From Mesorhizobium sp. (GTDB taxonomy: Bacteria > Pseudomonadota > Alphaproteobacteria > Rhizobiales > Rhizobiaceae), in NCBI GenBank assembly GCA_019635735.1, contig JAHBYX010000003.1, positions 62,001-126,000 of the forward strand: DNA of 64,000 nt. Reading direction: 5' to 3'. This document shows positions 56,301-64,000 of the stretch, in pieces. Under the pieces are notes generated by a model, which saw only the letters and a list, made by a program, of their open reading frames with translations, was not told where the DNA came from and did not search any database. A program made the position numbers and the translations under genes. Positions within the stretch are counted from its first letter, which is position 1. Each line of letters opens with the position of its first letter.

Positions 56301-57368
56301 ATGCGAACCGCAGCGGCGAAGAGCTATCAACCAGCCGACATCGCGACGAAGATCGCAATGACGATGCGTCAGATGGGCGTCATCGGCCTGCCTCGCAATT
56401 ATGAAATCTTCTACGAGATCTGCACGGGCAGCAATGAAGCCCTCTGCGACGACGTTCGGGCCCTCGGTCCACTTCCGACACAGGACCAGCTCGACCGCAT
56501 CGGCCGGAAATACCTCGCCGGCTCCAACGGGCCGAGCGTTGTAGATGACGTGCGCGACCAGGTCGCCACGAAGATCGAGGAGGTCATGGGCCTGCTGCGG
56601 CGGGAGCGTTCTTCGCTCGAGAAATACGGCAACATCCTCGACAAGACTTCCAGCGGCCTCAACAACCAGATCACGCAGGATATTCTCCTGCGGATCGTCG
56701 GCATCATGTCGGCGGCGACCGAGAGCACCCTCGAACAGGGCCGCCAGATCGCCTCGTCGATCGTCGACAAGTCCGCGGAGCTCGAAAAGGTCAAGATCAC
56801 CCTCGAGGAATACAAGAAGCTCGCGGACACCGATCCGTTGACGCATATCTGGAACCGGCGCGCCTTCGACCGCGCGCTCGCGTCCGTCTACGACAGCGAC
56901 AAGGGGCGCATGTTCAACGCGCTCATCATCGCCGACATCGACCGCTTCAAGGAGTTCAACGACCGGCACGGCCATCCCGTCGGCGACCGGATTCTCCAGC
57001 TTGTCGCCGACATTGTTGGCGCCAACGTCCAGCCCGGAATGTTCGTGGCGAGGACCGGCGGCGAGGAGTTCGCCATCATCGCCGAAGGCATGAGCGAGGA
57101 GGGTATCTCGAAGGTCGCAGAGGCCATCCGCACCGCCGTCGAAGCAGCACCCTTCGTCAGTGCCGATACCGGAATGAACTACGGCCCGGTCACCATGTCG
57201 ATGGGCATCTGCATGGCGTCCGAAGCCACCGGTCCCGAGGATCTCTACATCAAGGCCGACCGCGCGCTCTATGCGTCCAAGGTCAGCGGCCGTAACCAGG
57301 TGACACGCCATTCCGCTCTCGCGGATGGAAAAGTGCGCAAGAACTGGTTCATCTACCGCAAGGATTAG
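56301..57368 (+). CDS. Cytosolic diguanylate cyclase (GGDEF domain)
   Basis: 355 residues, no membrane helix. The N-terminal 170 residues are helical and conserved-looking (ATKIAMTMRQMGVIGLPRNYEIFYEICTG), with coiled-coil from about 125 to 180. The GGDEF domain follows LADTDPLTHIWNRRAFD, with DIDRFKEFNDRHGHPVGD and GGEEF at 253-257. The product-inhibition site position reads QPGM, so an RxxD site is missing. This N-terminal type is common in Rhizobiales. A near-consensus CtrA box lies upstream. Confidence 0.9.
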   Translation: MRTAAAKSYQPADIATKIAMTMRQMGVIGLPRNYEIFYEICTGSNEALCDDVRALGPLPTQDQLDRIGRKYLAGSNGPSVVDDVRDQVATKIEEVMGLLRRERSSLEKYGNILDKTSSGLNNQITQDILLRIVGIMSAATESTLEQGRQIASSIVDKSAELEKVKITLEEYKKLADTDPLTHIWNRRAFDRALASVYDSDKGRMFNALIIADIDRFKEFNDRHGHPVGDRILQLVADIVGANVQPGMFVARTGGEEFAIIAEGMSEEGISKVAEAIRTAVEAAPFVSADTGMNYGPVTMSMGICMASEATGPEDLYIKADRALYASKVSGRNQVTRHSALADGKVRKNWFIYRKD

Positions 57369-57493
57369 GCCGTCAGCGACGGCCGCTCGTCTTTCAAACG
57401 ATTTTGTCATGCCTGCCCGCAGGCTCACCGCTTGAACGCGTCGCGCCTAGCGGATAGTCCGCACACGTCATTGCAGAACGCCGGAGAAGCCGC

Positions 57494-58885
57494 TTGTCCA
57501 AGACCCGCACCGAGACCGACACTTTCGGACCCATCGAGGTCCAGGCGGACCGCTACTGGGGCGCGCAGGCGCAGCGGTCGCTCGGCAACTTCAGGATCGG
57601 CTGGGAGAAACAGCCCCTGTCGATCGTTCGCGCTTTGGGCATCGTCAAGCGCGCCGCGGCGGAAGCCAACATGGAACTGAAGCGGCTCGATCCGGCGATC
57701 GGCAAGACCATCGTCGACGCCGCGCAGGAGGTCATCGACGGCAAGCTCAACGACCATTTCCCGCTTGTCGTCTGGCAGACCGGTTCGGGCACCCAGTCCA
57801 ACATGAACGCCAACGAAGTGATCTCGAACCGCGCCATCGAGATGCTCGGCGGCACGATGGGCTCGAAGAAGCCGGTCCATCCCAACGACCACGTCAACAT
57901 GAGCCAGTCGTCGAACGACACGTATCCAACGGCGATGCATATCGCCTGCGCCGAGCGGATCGTGCACGATCTCCTGCCGGCGCTGAAGCACCTGCACAAG
58001 GCGCTGGAGAAGAAGTCGAAAAAATTCGCCAAGATCGTCAAGATCGGCCGCACCCACACGCAGGACGCCACCCCGCTGACGCTCGGCCAGGAGTTCGGCG
58101 GCTACGCCGCCCAGGTCGCCTCGTCGATCAGGCGCATCGAGGCGACGTTGCCGGGTCTCTACGAACTCGCCCAGGGCGGCACGGCCGTCGGCACCGGCCT
58201 CAACGCGCCGGTCGGCTTCGCCGAGAAGGTCGCCAAGCGCATCGCCAAGATCACCAGGCTGCCCTTCGTCACCGCGCCGAACAAGTTCGAGGCGCTTGCC
58301 GCGCATGACGCGATGGTGTTCTCACACGGCGCGATCAATACCACCGCCGCTGCCCTGTTCAAGATCGCCAACGACATCCGCTTCCTCGGCTCGGGTCCCC
58401 GCGCCGGCTTGGGAGAACTGTCGCTGCCCGAGAACGAGCCCGGCTCGTCGATCATGCCCGGCAAGGTCAACCCGACCCAGTGCGAGGCCCTCACGCAGGT
58501 CTGCGTCCACGTCTTCGGCAACCACGCCGCCGTCACCTTCGCCGGCAGCCAGGGCCATTTCGAGCTCAACGTCTTCAATCCGGTGATGGCCTACAACTTC
58601 CTGCAGTCGGTGCAGCTCATCGCCGATGCCGCGGTCTCCTTCACCGACAATTGCGTGGTCGGCATCGAGGCGCGCGAAGACAACATCAAGGCGGGCGTGG
58701 AGCGCTCGCTGATGCTGGTGACGGCACTGGCGCCGACCATCGGCTACGACAACGCTGCCAAGATCGCCAAGACGGCGCACAAGAACGGCACGACGCTGCG
58801 CGAGGAAGCGCTGAAGACCGGGCTCGTCTCGGCCGAGGACTACGACCGGATCGTCCGGCCGGAACTGATGATCCAGCCCGGCTGA
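57494..58885 (+). CDS. fumC: Class II fumarate hydratase
   Basis: 463 residues from TTG at 57494, with GGAG 7 bases before it; no ATG fits. The family signature [15 protein letters not shown] carries the mobile loop, [14 protein letters not shown] and [17 protein letters not shown] the other active-site pieces. It reversibly hydrates fumarate to malate in the citric acid cycle without an iron-sulfur cluster. It stands alone in its orientation between the cyclase and DoxX genes. Confidence 0.96.
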   Translation: MSKTRTETDTFGPIEVQADRYWGAQAQRSLGNFRIGWEKQPLSIVRALGIVKRAAAEANMELKRLDPAIGKTIVDAAQEVIDGKLNDHFPLVVWQTGSGTQSNMNANEVISNRAIEMLGGTMGSKKPVHPNDHVNMSQSSNDTYPTAMHIACAERIVHDLLPALKHLHKALEKKSKKFAKIVKIGRTHTQDATPLTLGQEFGGYAAQVASSIRRIEATLPGLYELAQGGTAVGTGLNAPVGFAEKVAKRIAKITRLPFVTAPNKFEALAAHDAMVFSHGAINTTAAALFKIANDIRFLGSGPRAGLGELSLPENEPGSSIMPGKVNPTQCEALTQVCVHVFGNHAAVTFAGSQGHFELNVFNPVMAYNFLQSVQLIADAAVSFTDNCVVGIEAREDNIKAGVERSLMLVTALAPTIGYDNAAKIAKTAHKNGTTLREEALKTGLVSAEDYDRIVRPELMIQPG

Positions 58886-58891
58886 ATTCCT

Positions 58892-58913
58892 GAACAAATT
58901 TTTGTGATTGTTC
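58892..58913. promoter_or_regulatory. AT-rich inverted repeat between fumC and doxX
   Basis: GAACAA and TTGTTC are 10 bases apart in an unusually AT-rich stretch, just past the fumC stop and about 100 bases before the first DoxX gene. It may be a promoter or operator of the DoxX gene, or a weak fumC terminator. Only the symmetry is seen. Confidence 0.3.
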
Positions 58914-59009
58914 GGTATCAGTAAACACTGAGTCAGCCGGCGGAGGGACTGCCGCGCGCCATCGCATCGGTTATGGCTTGCGCGACACTCCCTCACCGAA
59001 AGCAGACTC

Positions 59010-59441
59010 ATGAACAACAACATTCTCCTCCTCGCCGCCCGCGTCCTCCTCGCATTCATGTTCATCATGGCGGGCTTGCAGAAGTTCGGCTCGATCGACG
59101 GCACCGCCGGCTACATCGCCTCCGTCAACCTGCCGGCTCCGACGCTGCTCGCGTGGCTTTCCGCCATCTTCGAGACGACGACCGGCATCGCCATCCTGGT
59201 CGGCTTCCAGACGAAGATCGCCGCCGCGCTTCTGGCGCTGTTCTGCGCTTTCACCGCCTTCTGGTTCCACTCGGGCCCGATCGCCATTCCGGACTTCCCG
59301 GAAGCCGCCAACGGCATGCTGTCGATGATGAACCAGCTGATCTTCGCCAAGAACCTGACGATCGCAGGCGGCTTCCTGGCGCTCATCGCCGCGGGCCCGG
59401 GCTCGCTGTCGGTCGACGCCCGCCTCGGCAAGGTCGCCTGA
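59010..59441 (+). CDS. DoxX family membrane protein (copy 1)
   Basis: 143 residues with four membrane segments. The pattern ARVLLAFMFIMAGLQKFGSIDG, AIFETTTGIAILVGFQTKIAA and FHSGPIAIPD is that of DoxX. Some family members join superoxide and sulfur redox complexes, but the general role is unclear. A second DoxX gene of equal length follows after a terminator. Confidence 0.87.
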   Translation: MNNNILLLAARVLLAFMFIMAGLQKFGSIDGTAGYIASVNLPAPTLLAWLSAIFETTTGIAILVGFQTKIAAALLALFCAFTAFWFHSGPIAIPDFPEAANGMLSMMNQLIFAKNLTIAGGFLALIAAGPGSLSVDARLGKVA

Positions 59442-59465
59442 CCGCATCCTCCCTTCCCTGCCTCG

Positions 59466-59498
59466 AAACGCCCGGCTTCGCGCCGGGCGTTTTCGTTT
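59466..59498 (+). terminator. Intrinsic terminator between the two DoxX genes
   Basis: AAACGCCCGGC pairs with GCCGGGCGTTT around a 5-base loop (11-bp stem), then CGTTTTC. It lies 25 bases past the first DoxX stop and so separates the two DoxX genes into two transcripts. Confidence 0.8.
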
Positions 59499-59545
59499 TC
59501 GCGAGAATGGCGTGAGGTCGGATCATTCCGCAGGGGAAGCTGTGC

Positions 59546-59977
59546 ATGACCGATGTCGGCCTCATCGTGGCGCGCGTAATGATCGCGATAATGTTCATTG
59601 CCAGCGGCTACGGCGCGGTGATGGACCTGTCGGGCGCCTCGGCCTATTTCGGCGGGCTCGGGCTGCCGGTGCCCCTCCTGGTCGCGGTCGGGACGGCGCT
59701 TTTCGAGATCGCCGCGGGCGCGCTCCTCGTCGTCGGCTTCCAGACCCGCATCGTGGCTGCGGTGCTCGCCGCCTTCTGCCTGTTCGCCACCTATGTCGGC
59801 CATTACGGCCAGGGTGCCGATGCCGCGTCCGCCTTCACGCACCAGCAGATGCTCCTGAAAGACATCGCGGTCGCGGGCGGGCTGATCCTCGTCGCCCTGT
59901 TCGGCGCCGGCATGCTGTCGATCGACGCCTGGCTGGCGCGGCGGGCGAAGGTGCCGCCGATCGCCGAGAACGGTTAG
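59546..59977 (+). CDS. DoxX family membrane protein (copy 2)
   Basis: 143 residues, four membrane segments, paralogue of the preceding gene: ARVMIAIMFIASGYGAVMDLSG, ALFEIAAGALLVVGFQTRIVAA and FCLFATYVGHYGQG. GGGGAAG stands 6 bases before the ATG. The terminator between the copies means it has its own promoter. The two proteins may form a heteromer, which is speculative. Confidence 0.85.
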   Translation: MTDVGLIVARVMIAIMFIASGYGAVMDLSGASAYFGGLGLPVPLLVAVGTALFEIAAGALLVVGFQTRIVAAVLAAFCLFATYVGHYGQGADAASAFTHQQMLLKDIAVAGGLILVALFGAGMLSIDAWLARRAKVPPIAENG

Positions 59978-59990
59978 ACCAGGATCGGGA

Positions 59991-61715
59991 CTAGGCCGTC
60001 TTCGCCTCGGTCAGTCCGAGTTCCGAGATCATCTCCTCGCGCATCAGGAATTTCTGCGCCTTGCCGGTGACGGTCATCGGCAGGGCGGCGCGGATGCGGA
60101 CGTAGCGCGGGATCTTGTAATGCGCGATCTGGCCTTTGCAGAAGTCGCGGATCTCCTCCTCCGTCGGCGGCTCCCCGGGTGCGGCGACGATCCAGGCGCA
60201 GATCTCCTCGCCGTAGCGGTCGTCGGGAACGCCGAAGACCTGAACCTCGCGCACCATGGGATGGCGGTAGAGGAACTCCTCGATCTCGCGCGGATAGACG
60301 TTTTCGCCGCCCCGGATGACCATGTCCTTCACCCGGCCGACGATGTTGCCGTAGCCGTCGGCGTCGATGGTGGCGAGGTCGCCGGTGTGCATCCAGCCGT
60401 CGGCGTCGAGCGCCTCGGCGGTGCGCTCGGGGTCGCCCCAGTAGCCCTGCATGACCGAATAGCCGCGCGTGCATAGTTCGCCGCGCTCGCCGACCGCCAC
60501 CGTCCTCCCCTTGTCGTCGACCACCTTGACCTCGACATGCGGATGCACCCGCCCCACCGTCGAGACGCGCCGGTCGAGCGGGTCGTCGGTGTGGCTCTGG
60601 AACGAGACCGGGCTCGTCTCCGTCATGCCGTAGGCGATCGTCACCTCGCGCATGTTCATCTTCGAGACCACCTTCTTCATCACCTCGACCGGGCAGGGCG
60701 AGCCCGCCATGATGCCGGTGCGCAGGCTGGCGAAATCGAAGCTGGCGAAGTCGGGATGATCGAGCATGGCGACGAACATGGTCGGCACGCCGTAGAGGCC
60801 GGTGCACTTTTCCGCCGTGACGGCCTTCAGCGTCGCCAGCGGGTCGAAGCCCTCCGACGGGAACACCATCGCCGCGCCCTTGGAGACGCATCCGAGCGTT
60901 CCCATCACCATGCCGAAGCAATGGTAGAGCGGCACCGGAATGGCGAGCCGGTCCTCATGGGTGAAGTCCATCGTCGCGGTGACGAAACTGCCGTTGTTGA
61001 CGATGTTGCGGTGGGTCAGCGTCGCGCCCTTCGGCGCGCCGGTGGTGCCCGAAGTGAACTGGATGTTGATCGGGTCGGCGGGCGCAAGCGTCGCCGTCGC
61101 CGCGTCGAGCGCGGCGATTCCAGCTGGCGTCGCCATCGCCAGCACGTCGGCGAAGTTGAACATGCCGGGCGATCTCTCCTCGCCCATGCGGATCACGGTC
61201 GTCAGATGCGGCAGCTTCGCCGCCTTGAGCTGCCCCGGCGCGCAGGTCGCCAGTTCCGGCGCTAGTTCCCCCAGCATGCCGAGATAGTCGGACGTCTTGA
61301 AGCTCGCGGCCAGCACCAGCGCGCGGCAGCCGACCTTGTTCAGCGCGTATTCGAGTTCGTAGAGCCGGTAGGCCGGGTTGATGTTGACCAGGATGAGCCC
61401 GATCCGCGCCGTCGCGAACTGGGTCACCAGCCATTCCCAGCGGTTGGGCGACCAGATGCCGATGCGGTCGCCCTTCTCCAGTCCTAGCGCCGCAAGCCCG
61501 GCGGCAAGGCGGTCGACGTCGCGGGAGAGTTCCTGCCACGACTGGCGGATGCCCTGCTGCGGAAATACCGCCGCCTCGCGCGGCCCCTGTGCCTCGACCG
61601 TCCGCGCCAGAAGCTGCGGAATGGTCAGCTCCAGCGGCGGCACCGATGTGTCCCCCCGCACATGCGAAACGCCGCCGATCGGCTTCAGCGAGTGCGGGCG
61701 TGCGGCGACGTTCAT
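59991..61715 (-). CDS. AMP-binding acyl-CoA synthetase (medium/long-chain, FadD-like)
   Basis: 574 residues, complete. Adenylate-forming motifs are [16 protein letters not shown] (P-loop), [55 protein letters not shown] and the C-terminal [13 protein letters not shown] with the catalytic lysine. Overall it resembles the ACSF2-like AMP-binding acyl-CoA ligases. It activates a fatty or branched carboxylic acid for degradation. No beta-oxidation gene is next to it. It is convergent with the second DoxX gene. Confidence 0.93.
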   Translation of the reverse strand: MNVAARPHSLKPIGGVSHVRGDTSVPPLELTIPQLLARTVEAQGPREAAVFPQQGIRQSWQELSRDVDRLAAGLAALGLEKGDRIGIWSPNRWEWLVTQFATARIGLILVNINPAYRLYELEYALNKVGCRALVLAASFKTSDYLGMLGELAPELATCAPGQLKAAKLPHLTTVIRMGEERSPGMFNFADVLAMATPAGIAALDAATATLAPADPINIQFTSGTTGAPKGATLTHRNIVNNGSFVTATMDFTHEDRLAIPVPLYHCFGMVMGTLGCVSKGAAMVFPSEGFDPLATLKAVTAEKCTGLYGVPTMFVAMLDHPDFASFDFASLRTGIMAGSPCPVEVMKKVVSKMNMREVTIAYGMTETSPVSFQSHTDDPLDRRVSTVGRVHPHVEVKVVDDKGRTVAVGERGELCTRGYSVMQGYWGDPERTAEALDADGWMHTGDLATIDADGYGNIVGRVKDMVIRGGENVYPREIEEFLYRHPMVREVQVFGVPDDRYGEEICAWIVAAPGEPPTEEEIRDFCKGQIAHYKIPRYVRIRAALPMTVTGKAQKFLMREEMISELGLTEAKTA

Positions 61716-61803
61716 CTTCTCTCTCCCCTGTTCGCGCTCTCATGGCGCGTGTCGGCGCGAACCTATCAGGCCACAGGACGGGAGCAAGCGGCGCGATCGC
61801 CGA

Positions 61804-62493
61804 TCAGGAGAAGCGGGCGGCAATATCTGCCAGCGCGGCGGCGTCCGCCGGGGCGCGCGCCTTACTTGACGACACCAGGCAGGCTTCCGATTCGAGGATG
61901 ACGCCGTCGTCGAGGATCTTCAGCCGGTTGGCCTTCAGCGTCGAGCCGGTCGAGGTGATGTCGACGATGACATCGGCCTGCCCCGCCGCCGGCGCGCCCT
62001 CGGTGGCGCCGAGGCTCTCGACGATCCGGTAGACCTGGATGCCGTGCTTCTGGGAAAAGAACTGCTGCGTCAGCCGCCAGTATTTCGTCGCGATGCGCAG
62101 CCGCCGCCCATGCCGCTGGCGGAAGTCGGCGGCGATTTCGTCGAGATCGGCCATGGTCGAGACGTCGAACCAGACCTCCGGCACCGCGACTACAACATCC
62201 GCGCGGCCGAAACCGAGCCGCGCCTCGATCGCCATCTTCGCCGACCAGTCGCCCGCCGCCTCGCGTACCAGGTCCTCGCCGGTGACGCCGAGGTCGACCG
62301 TCCCCTGCGCCAGTTCGCGGGCGATCTCGGAGGCCGACAGGAAGGCCACCTCGACGTCGTCGCGGCCCTTTACACGGGTCTTGTAGGAACGCGAATCGGC
62401 CGTCGGCAGGACCTCGATGCCGGCGGCAGCCAGCCGCGCCACCGCGTCGTCCTTCATCCGGCCCTTTGAGGGCAGTGCGAGGGTGAGGGTCAT
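61804..62493 (-). CDS. hisG: ATP phosphoribosyltransferase, short catalytic form
   Basis: 229 residues, the short HisG form lacking the C-terminal regulatory domain. [20 protein letters not shown] is the typical start, VTGEDLVRE and [20 protein letters not shown] region (here [16 protein letters not shown]) the phosphoribosyl site. It makes the first histidine intermediate from ATP and PRPP. The short form needs HisZ, encoded immediately upstream with a 4-base overlap. Confidence 0.95.
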   Translation of the reverse strand: MTLTLALPSKGRMKDDAVARLAAAGIEVLPTADSRSYKTRVKGRDDVEVAFLSASEIARELAQGTVDLGVTGEDLVREAAGDWSAKMAIEARLGFGRADVVVAVPEVWFDVSTMADLDEIAADFRQRHGRRLRIATKYWRLTQQFFSQKHGIQVYRIVESLGATEGAPAAGQADVIVDITSTGSTLKANRLKILDDGVILESEACLVSSSKARAPADAAALADIAARFS

Positions 62494-63596
62494 CCCCTGC
62501 CCTCCCGTGCCTTCTCGATCCGGTCGAGCCAGACCGAGAAGCCGACGCCGGGGATCGGCCGGTCGGCGCCAAGCAGCGTCAGGAGCCGGTCGTAGCGGCC
62601 GCCGCCGACGAGCGGCCGCGTGTCCCCCGGAGCGGCGATCTCGAAGACGACGCCGGTGTAATAGTCCAGAGGACGGCCGAAGGCGGCGTCATAGGAAATG
62701 TCCCCGGCCTTCAGCCCGTTCGACAGGATCGCGTTGGCGCGGGCCGAGAACAGGGCGAGCGCGCCGTCGAGCGCGATGCCGGAGCGCGCCGCGAAATCCG
62801 ACAGCGCCCGAGCCGCCCCTGACAGCGGCACATGGATGGCGAGAAACGCCTTCAGCGCCTCGAGCTGTGCGGCCGTCAGCCTCAGCCGCGACAGTTCCGC
62901 CTTCTCGATCAGCCGCCTGGCGATCTCGTCGGGCGTGCGCCCGGCCGACGGGGAAATGCCGGCCTCCTGCATCTCGCCCTCGATGAAGGCGGAAAGCGCC
63001 GCACGGTCGCCCGATGCCGCCAGCAGGTTCGCCGCGCCGCTCAGCCCGCGATTGGCGGGCGGGTCGGCCAGGTCGGCAAGGGCCGCCGCGAGCATGTCGG
63101 CCGAGCCGAAGGCCCGCGCCAGCCGCTTCTGCCAGCCGCGCGGCAGGCCGAGCGCCGCCAGCACCGCCTCGAACACGGTCTGGTCGCCGAGCGTCACCTT
63201 CAGCGCCACGCCCGGCAGCGCCATGGTCAGCAGCGCATGCGCATCGGCGAGGCTGCGCGCGTCGGCCTTGGCAATATCCGTATCGCCCAGGTCCTCGATT
63301 CCGGCCTGCAGGAACTCGCTGTCGCCGTCGCGCCGCTGCCGGAACACCTCGCCCAGATAGGCATAGCGGCGCGGGGTGGCGGCGCGGTTGGCGATGTGGT
63401 CGAGGCAGACCGGAATGGTGAATTCGGGCCTCAGGCACAGCGTCTCGCCGGTTTCGCTCTCGGTGAGAAAAATACGACGCCGCAAATCCTCGCCGGCGAT
63501 GTCGAGGAACGGATCGGCCGGCTGCAGCATCGGCACGTCGATCAGCTCCGCCCCGCGTTGAGCGAAGAGATCGAGGATGGATTGGGCGAGCGTCAT
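62490..63596 (-). CDS. hisZ: ATP phosphoribosyltransferase regulatory subunit HisZ
   Basis: 368 residues, related to the HisRS catalytic core: [57 protein letters not shown] and the C-terminal [28 protein letters not shown]. It lacks the tRNA-charging anticodon domain. It forms the complex that senses histidine with HisG. It lies between hisS (upstream) and hisG (4-base overlap), a conserved alphaproteobacterial order. Confidence 0.94.
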   Translation of the reverse strand: MTLAQSILDLFAQRGAELIDVPMLQPADPFLDIAGEDLRRRIFLTESETGETLCLRPEFTIPVCLDHIANRAATPRRYAYLGEVFRQRRDGDSEFLQAGIEDLGDTDIAKADARSLADAHALLTMALPGVALKVTLGDQTVFEAVLAALGLPRGWQKRLARAFGSADMLAAALADLADPPANRGLSGAANLLAASGDRAALSAFIEGEMQEAGISPSAGRTPDEIARRLIEKAELSRLRLTAAQLEALKAFLAIHVPLSGAARALSDFAARSGIALDGALALFSARANAILSNGLKAGDISYDAAFGRPLDYYTGVVFEIAAPGDTRPLVGGGRYDRLLTLLGADRPIPGVGFSVWLDRIEKAREGRG

Positions 63597-63604
63597 GGGC
63601 CGGC

Positions 63605-63751
63605 TCCCTCCCCCTTGAGGGGAGGGAGGCCAGCCGCAGGCTGGCCGGGTGGGGTCGCCGGTGCCGGACGCGAGGCAAAGATGAGGTCGCGCGCCGCCGC
63701 AGTGACCCCACCCGGCCGCTTCGCGGCCACCCTCCCCTCGAGGGGGAGGGA
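63605..63751. repeat. Intergenic palindromic repeat element between hisS and hisZ
   Basis: 147 bases whose outer ends are inverted: TCCCTCCCCC(T)TGAGGGG at 63605 and CCCCTCGAGGGGGAGGGA ending at 63751. Smaller dyads lie inside (GGCCAGCC/GGCTGGCC at about 63628-63646; CCGGCCGCTTCGCGGCC at about 63712-63727; GGGTGGGGTC against GACCCCACCC). It is a different sequence family from the element at 2056-2176 but the same nested style seen in Mesorhizobium-like genomes. Confidence 0.75.
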
Positions 63752-63768
63752 TCGCGCCGCGACCGCCA

Positions 63769-64000
63769 TCAGCCGCGTTCCGCCCGTTGCGCCGCGAGAA
63801 TCCCGCGCACCGTCCCGACCAGTTCCGCCTCCGGCACGGTCATCTGTCCCGGCCGCGCCTCCTTGTAGGCATCGTGGCCCTCGATGTTCGCGGCGAGTTC
63901 GGCGCCCGCCACCATGTCCTTGATCTGGACCATCGGGCGGGGATTGCCGTTCTCGTCCACGGCGTTGCGCTCGTTGCCGCCCTGGATGACGACGCAGGGC
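63769..64000 (-). CDS. hisS: Histidyl-tRNA synthetase, C-terminal end
   Basis: Only the last 77 residues are in the window; the frame runs in from the right edge. The reading VVIQGGNERNAV, MVQIKDMVAGAELA and ARPGQMTVPEAELVGTVRGIL is that of the HisRS anticodon-binding domain. The enzyme charges tRNA-His. The palindromic repeat and hisZ follow on the same strand. Confidence 0.88.
   Translation of the reverse strand, partial: PCVVIQGGNERNAVDENGNPRPMVQIKDMVAGAELAANIEGHDAYKEARPGQMTVPEAELVGTVRGILAAQRAERG

Overview
The window is GC-rich, densely packed bacterial chromosome. It looks like a member of the Hyphomicrobiales (Rhizobiales), probably near Mesorhizobium/Phyllobacteriaceae. This rests on gene content and order (mutL-DUF2093, then lpxK-waaA-DUF374-DUF4170-cysQ-pmbA on the other strand; hisG/hisZ/hisS), palindromic intergenic repeats of the rhizobial type, and an alphaproteobacterial sigma-70 promoter (CTTGAC-N17-CTATCT) with a perfect CIRCE operator before groESL. 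It is inference, not a database match. I see no rRNA, tRNA, CRISPR array, insertion sequence, prophage or plasmid function. 59 protein genes are supported, two of them cut by the window ends, and no gene-free gap exceeds 300 bases.

Layout. 1-4567 (+): acyl-CoA ligase (cut), thiolase and two acyl-CoA dehydrogenases, in the order of the pimA-B-C-D dicarboxylate beta-oxidation operon. 4577-10967: FAD oxidoreductase, DUF442 protein, a TRAP transporter membrane pair behind a near-perfect palindrome, a fumarylacetoacetase-family/metallo-hydrolase operon and 3-methyladenine glycosylase. 11028-14865: the threonine operon kbl - small Cys-rich protein - tdh - HPP protein, and a cupin. 15126-20789: diguanylate cyclase, prmB with gcdH, and a GGDEF-EAL protein. 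20836-28554: mutL and the conserved lipopolysaccharide/core-lipid block. 28825-35738: KefB-type antiporter, MATE exporter, patatin, and an M16 protease pair of one catalytic and one HxxEH-less subunit. 35787-44755: rsmD, a repeat-extended rluB, tadA, a lipoprotein, ileS, ribF and a HAD hydrolase. 44936-50235: a membrane protein with a degenerate EAL domain, then two tandem TadG-like von Willebrand A proteins. 50375-52560: groESL with promoter, CIRCE and terminator. 52583-59977: serine hydrolase, XRE-cupin regulator, GNAT, TSUP transporter, diguanylate cyclase, fumC and two DoxX proteins. 59991-64000 (-): acyl-CoA synthetase, hisG, hisZ and the end of hisS.

Functional themes. The pim-like genes would shorten a dicarboxylyl-CoA such as pimeloyl-CoA towards glutaryl-CoA, and gcdH at 17254-18465 would take glutaryl-CoA to crotonyl-CoA. 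kbl and tdh turn threonine into glycine and acetyl-CoA. Four genes carry GGDEF and/or EAL domains, one of them apparently catalytically dead and beside the TadG-like pair. The less ordinary items are that EAL/TadG-like block, the small Cys-rich gene inside the kbl-tdh operon, an RBS-trapping hairpin before kbl, an orphan intrinsic terminator at 53966-54001 suggesting an unannotated small RNA, a 29-base palindrome before the TRAP genes, and a 50-residue tandem repeat in RluB.
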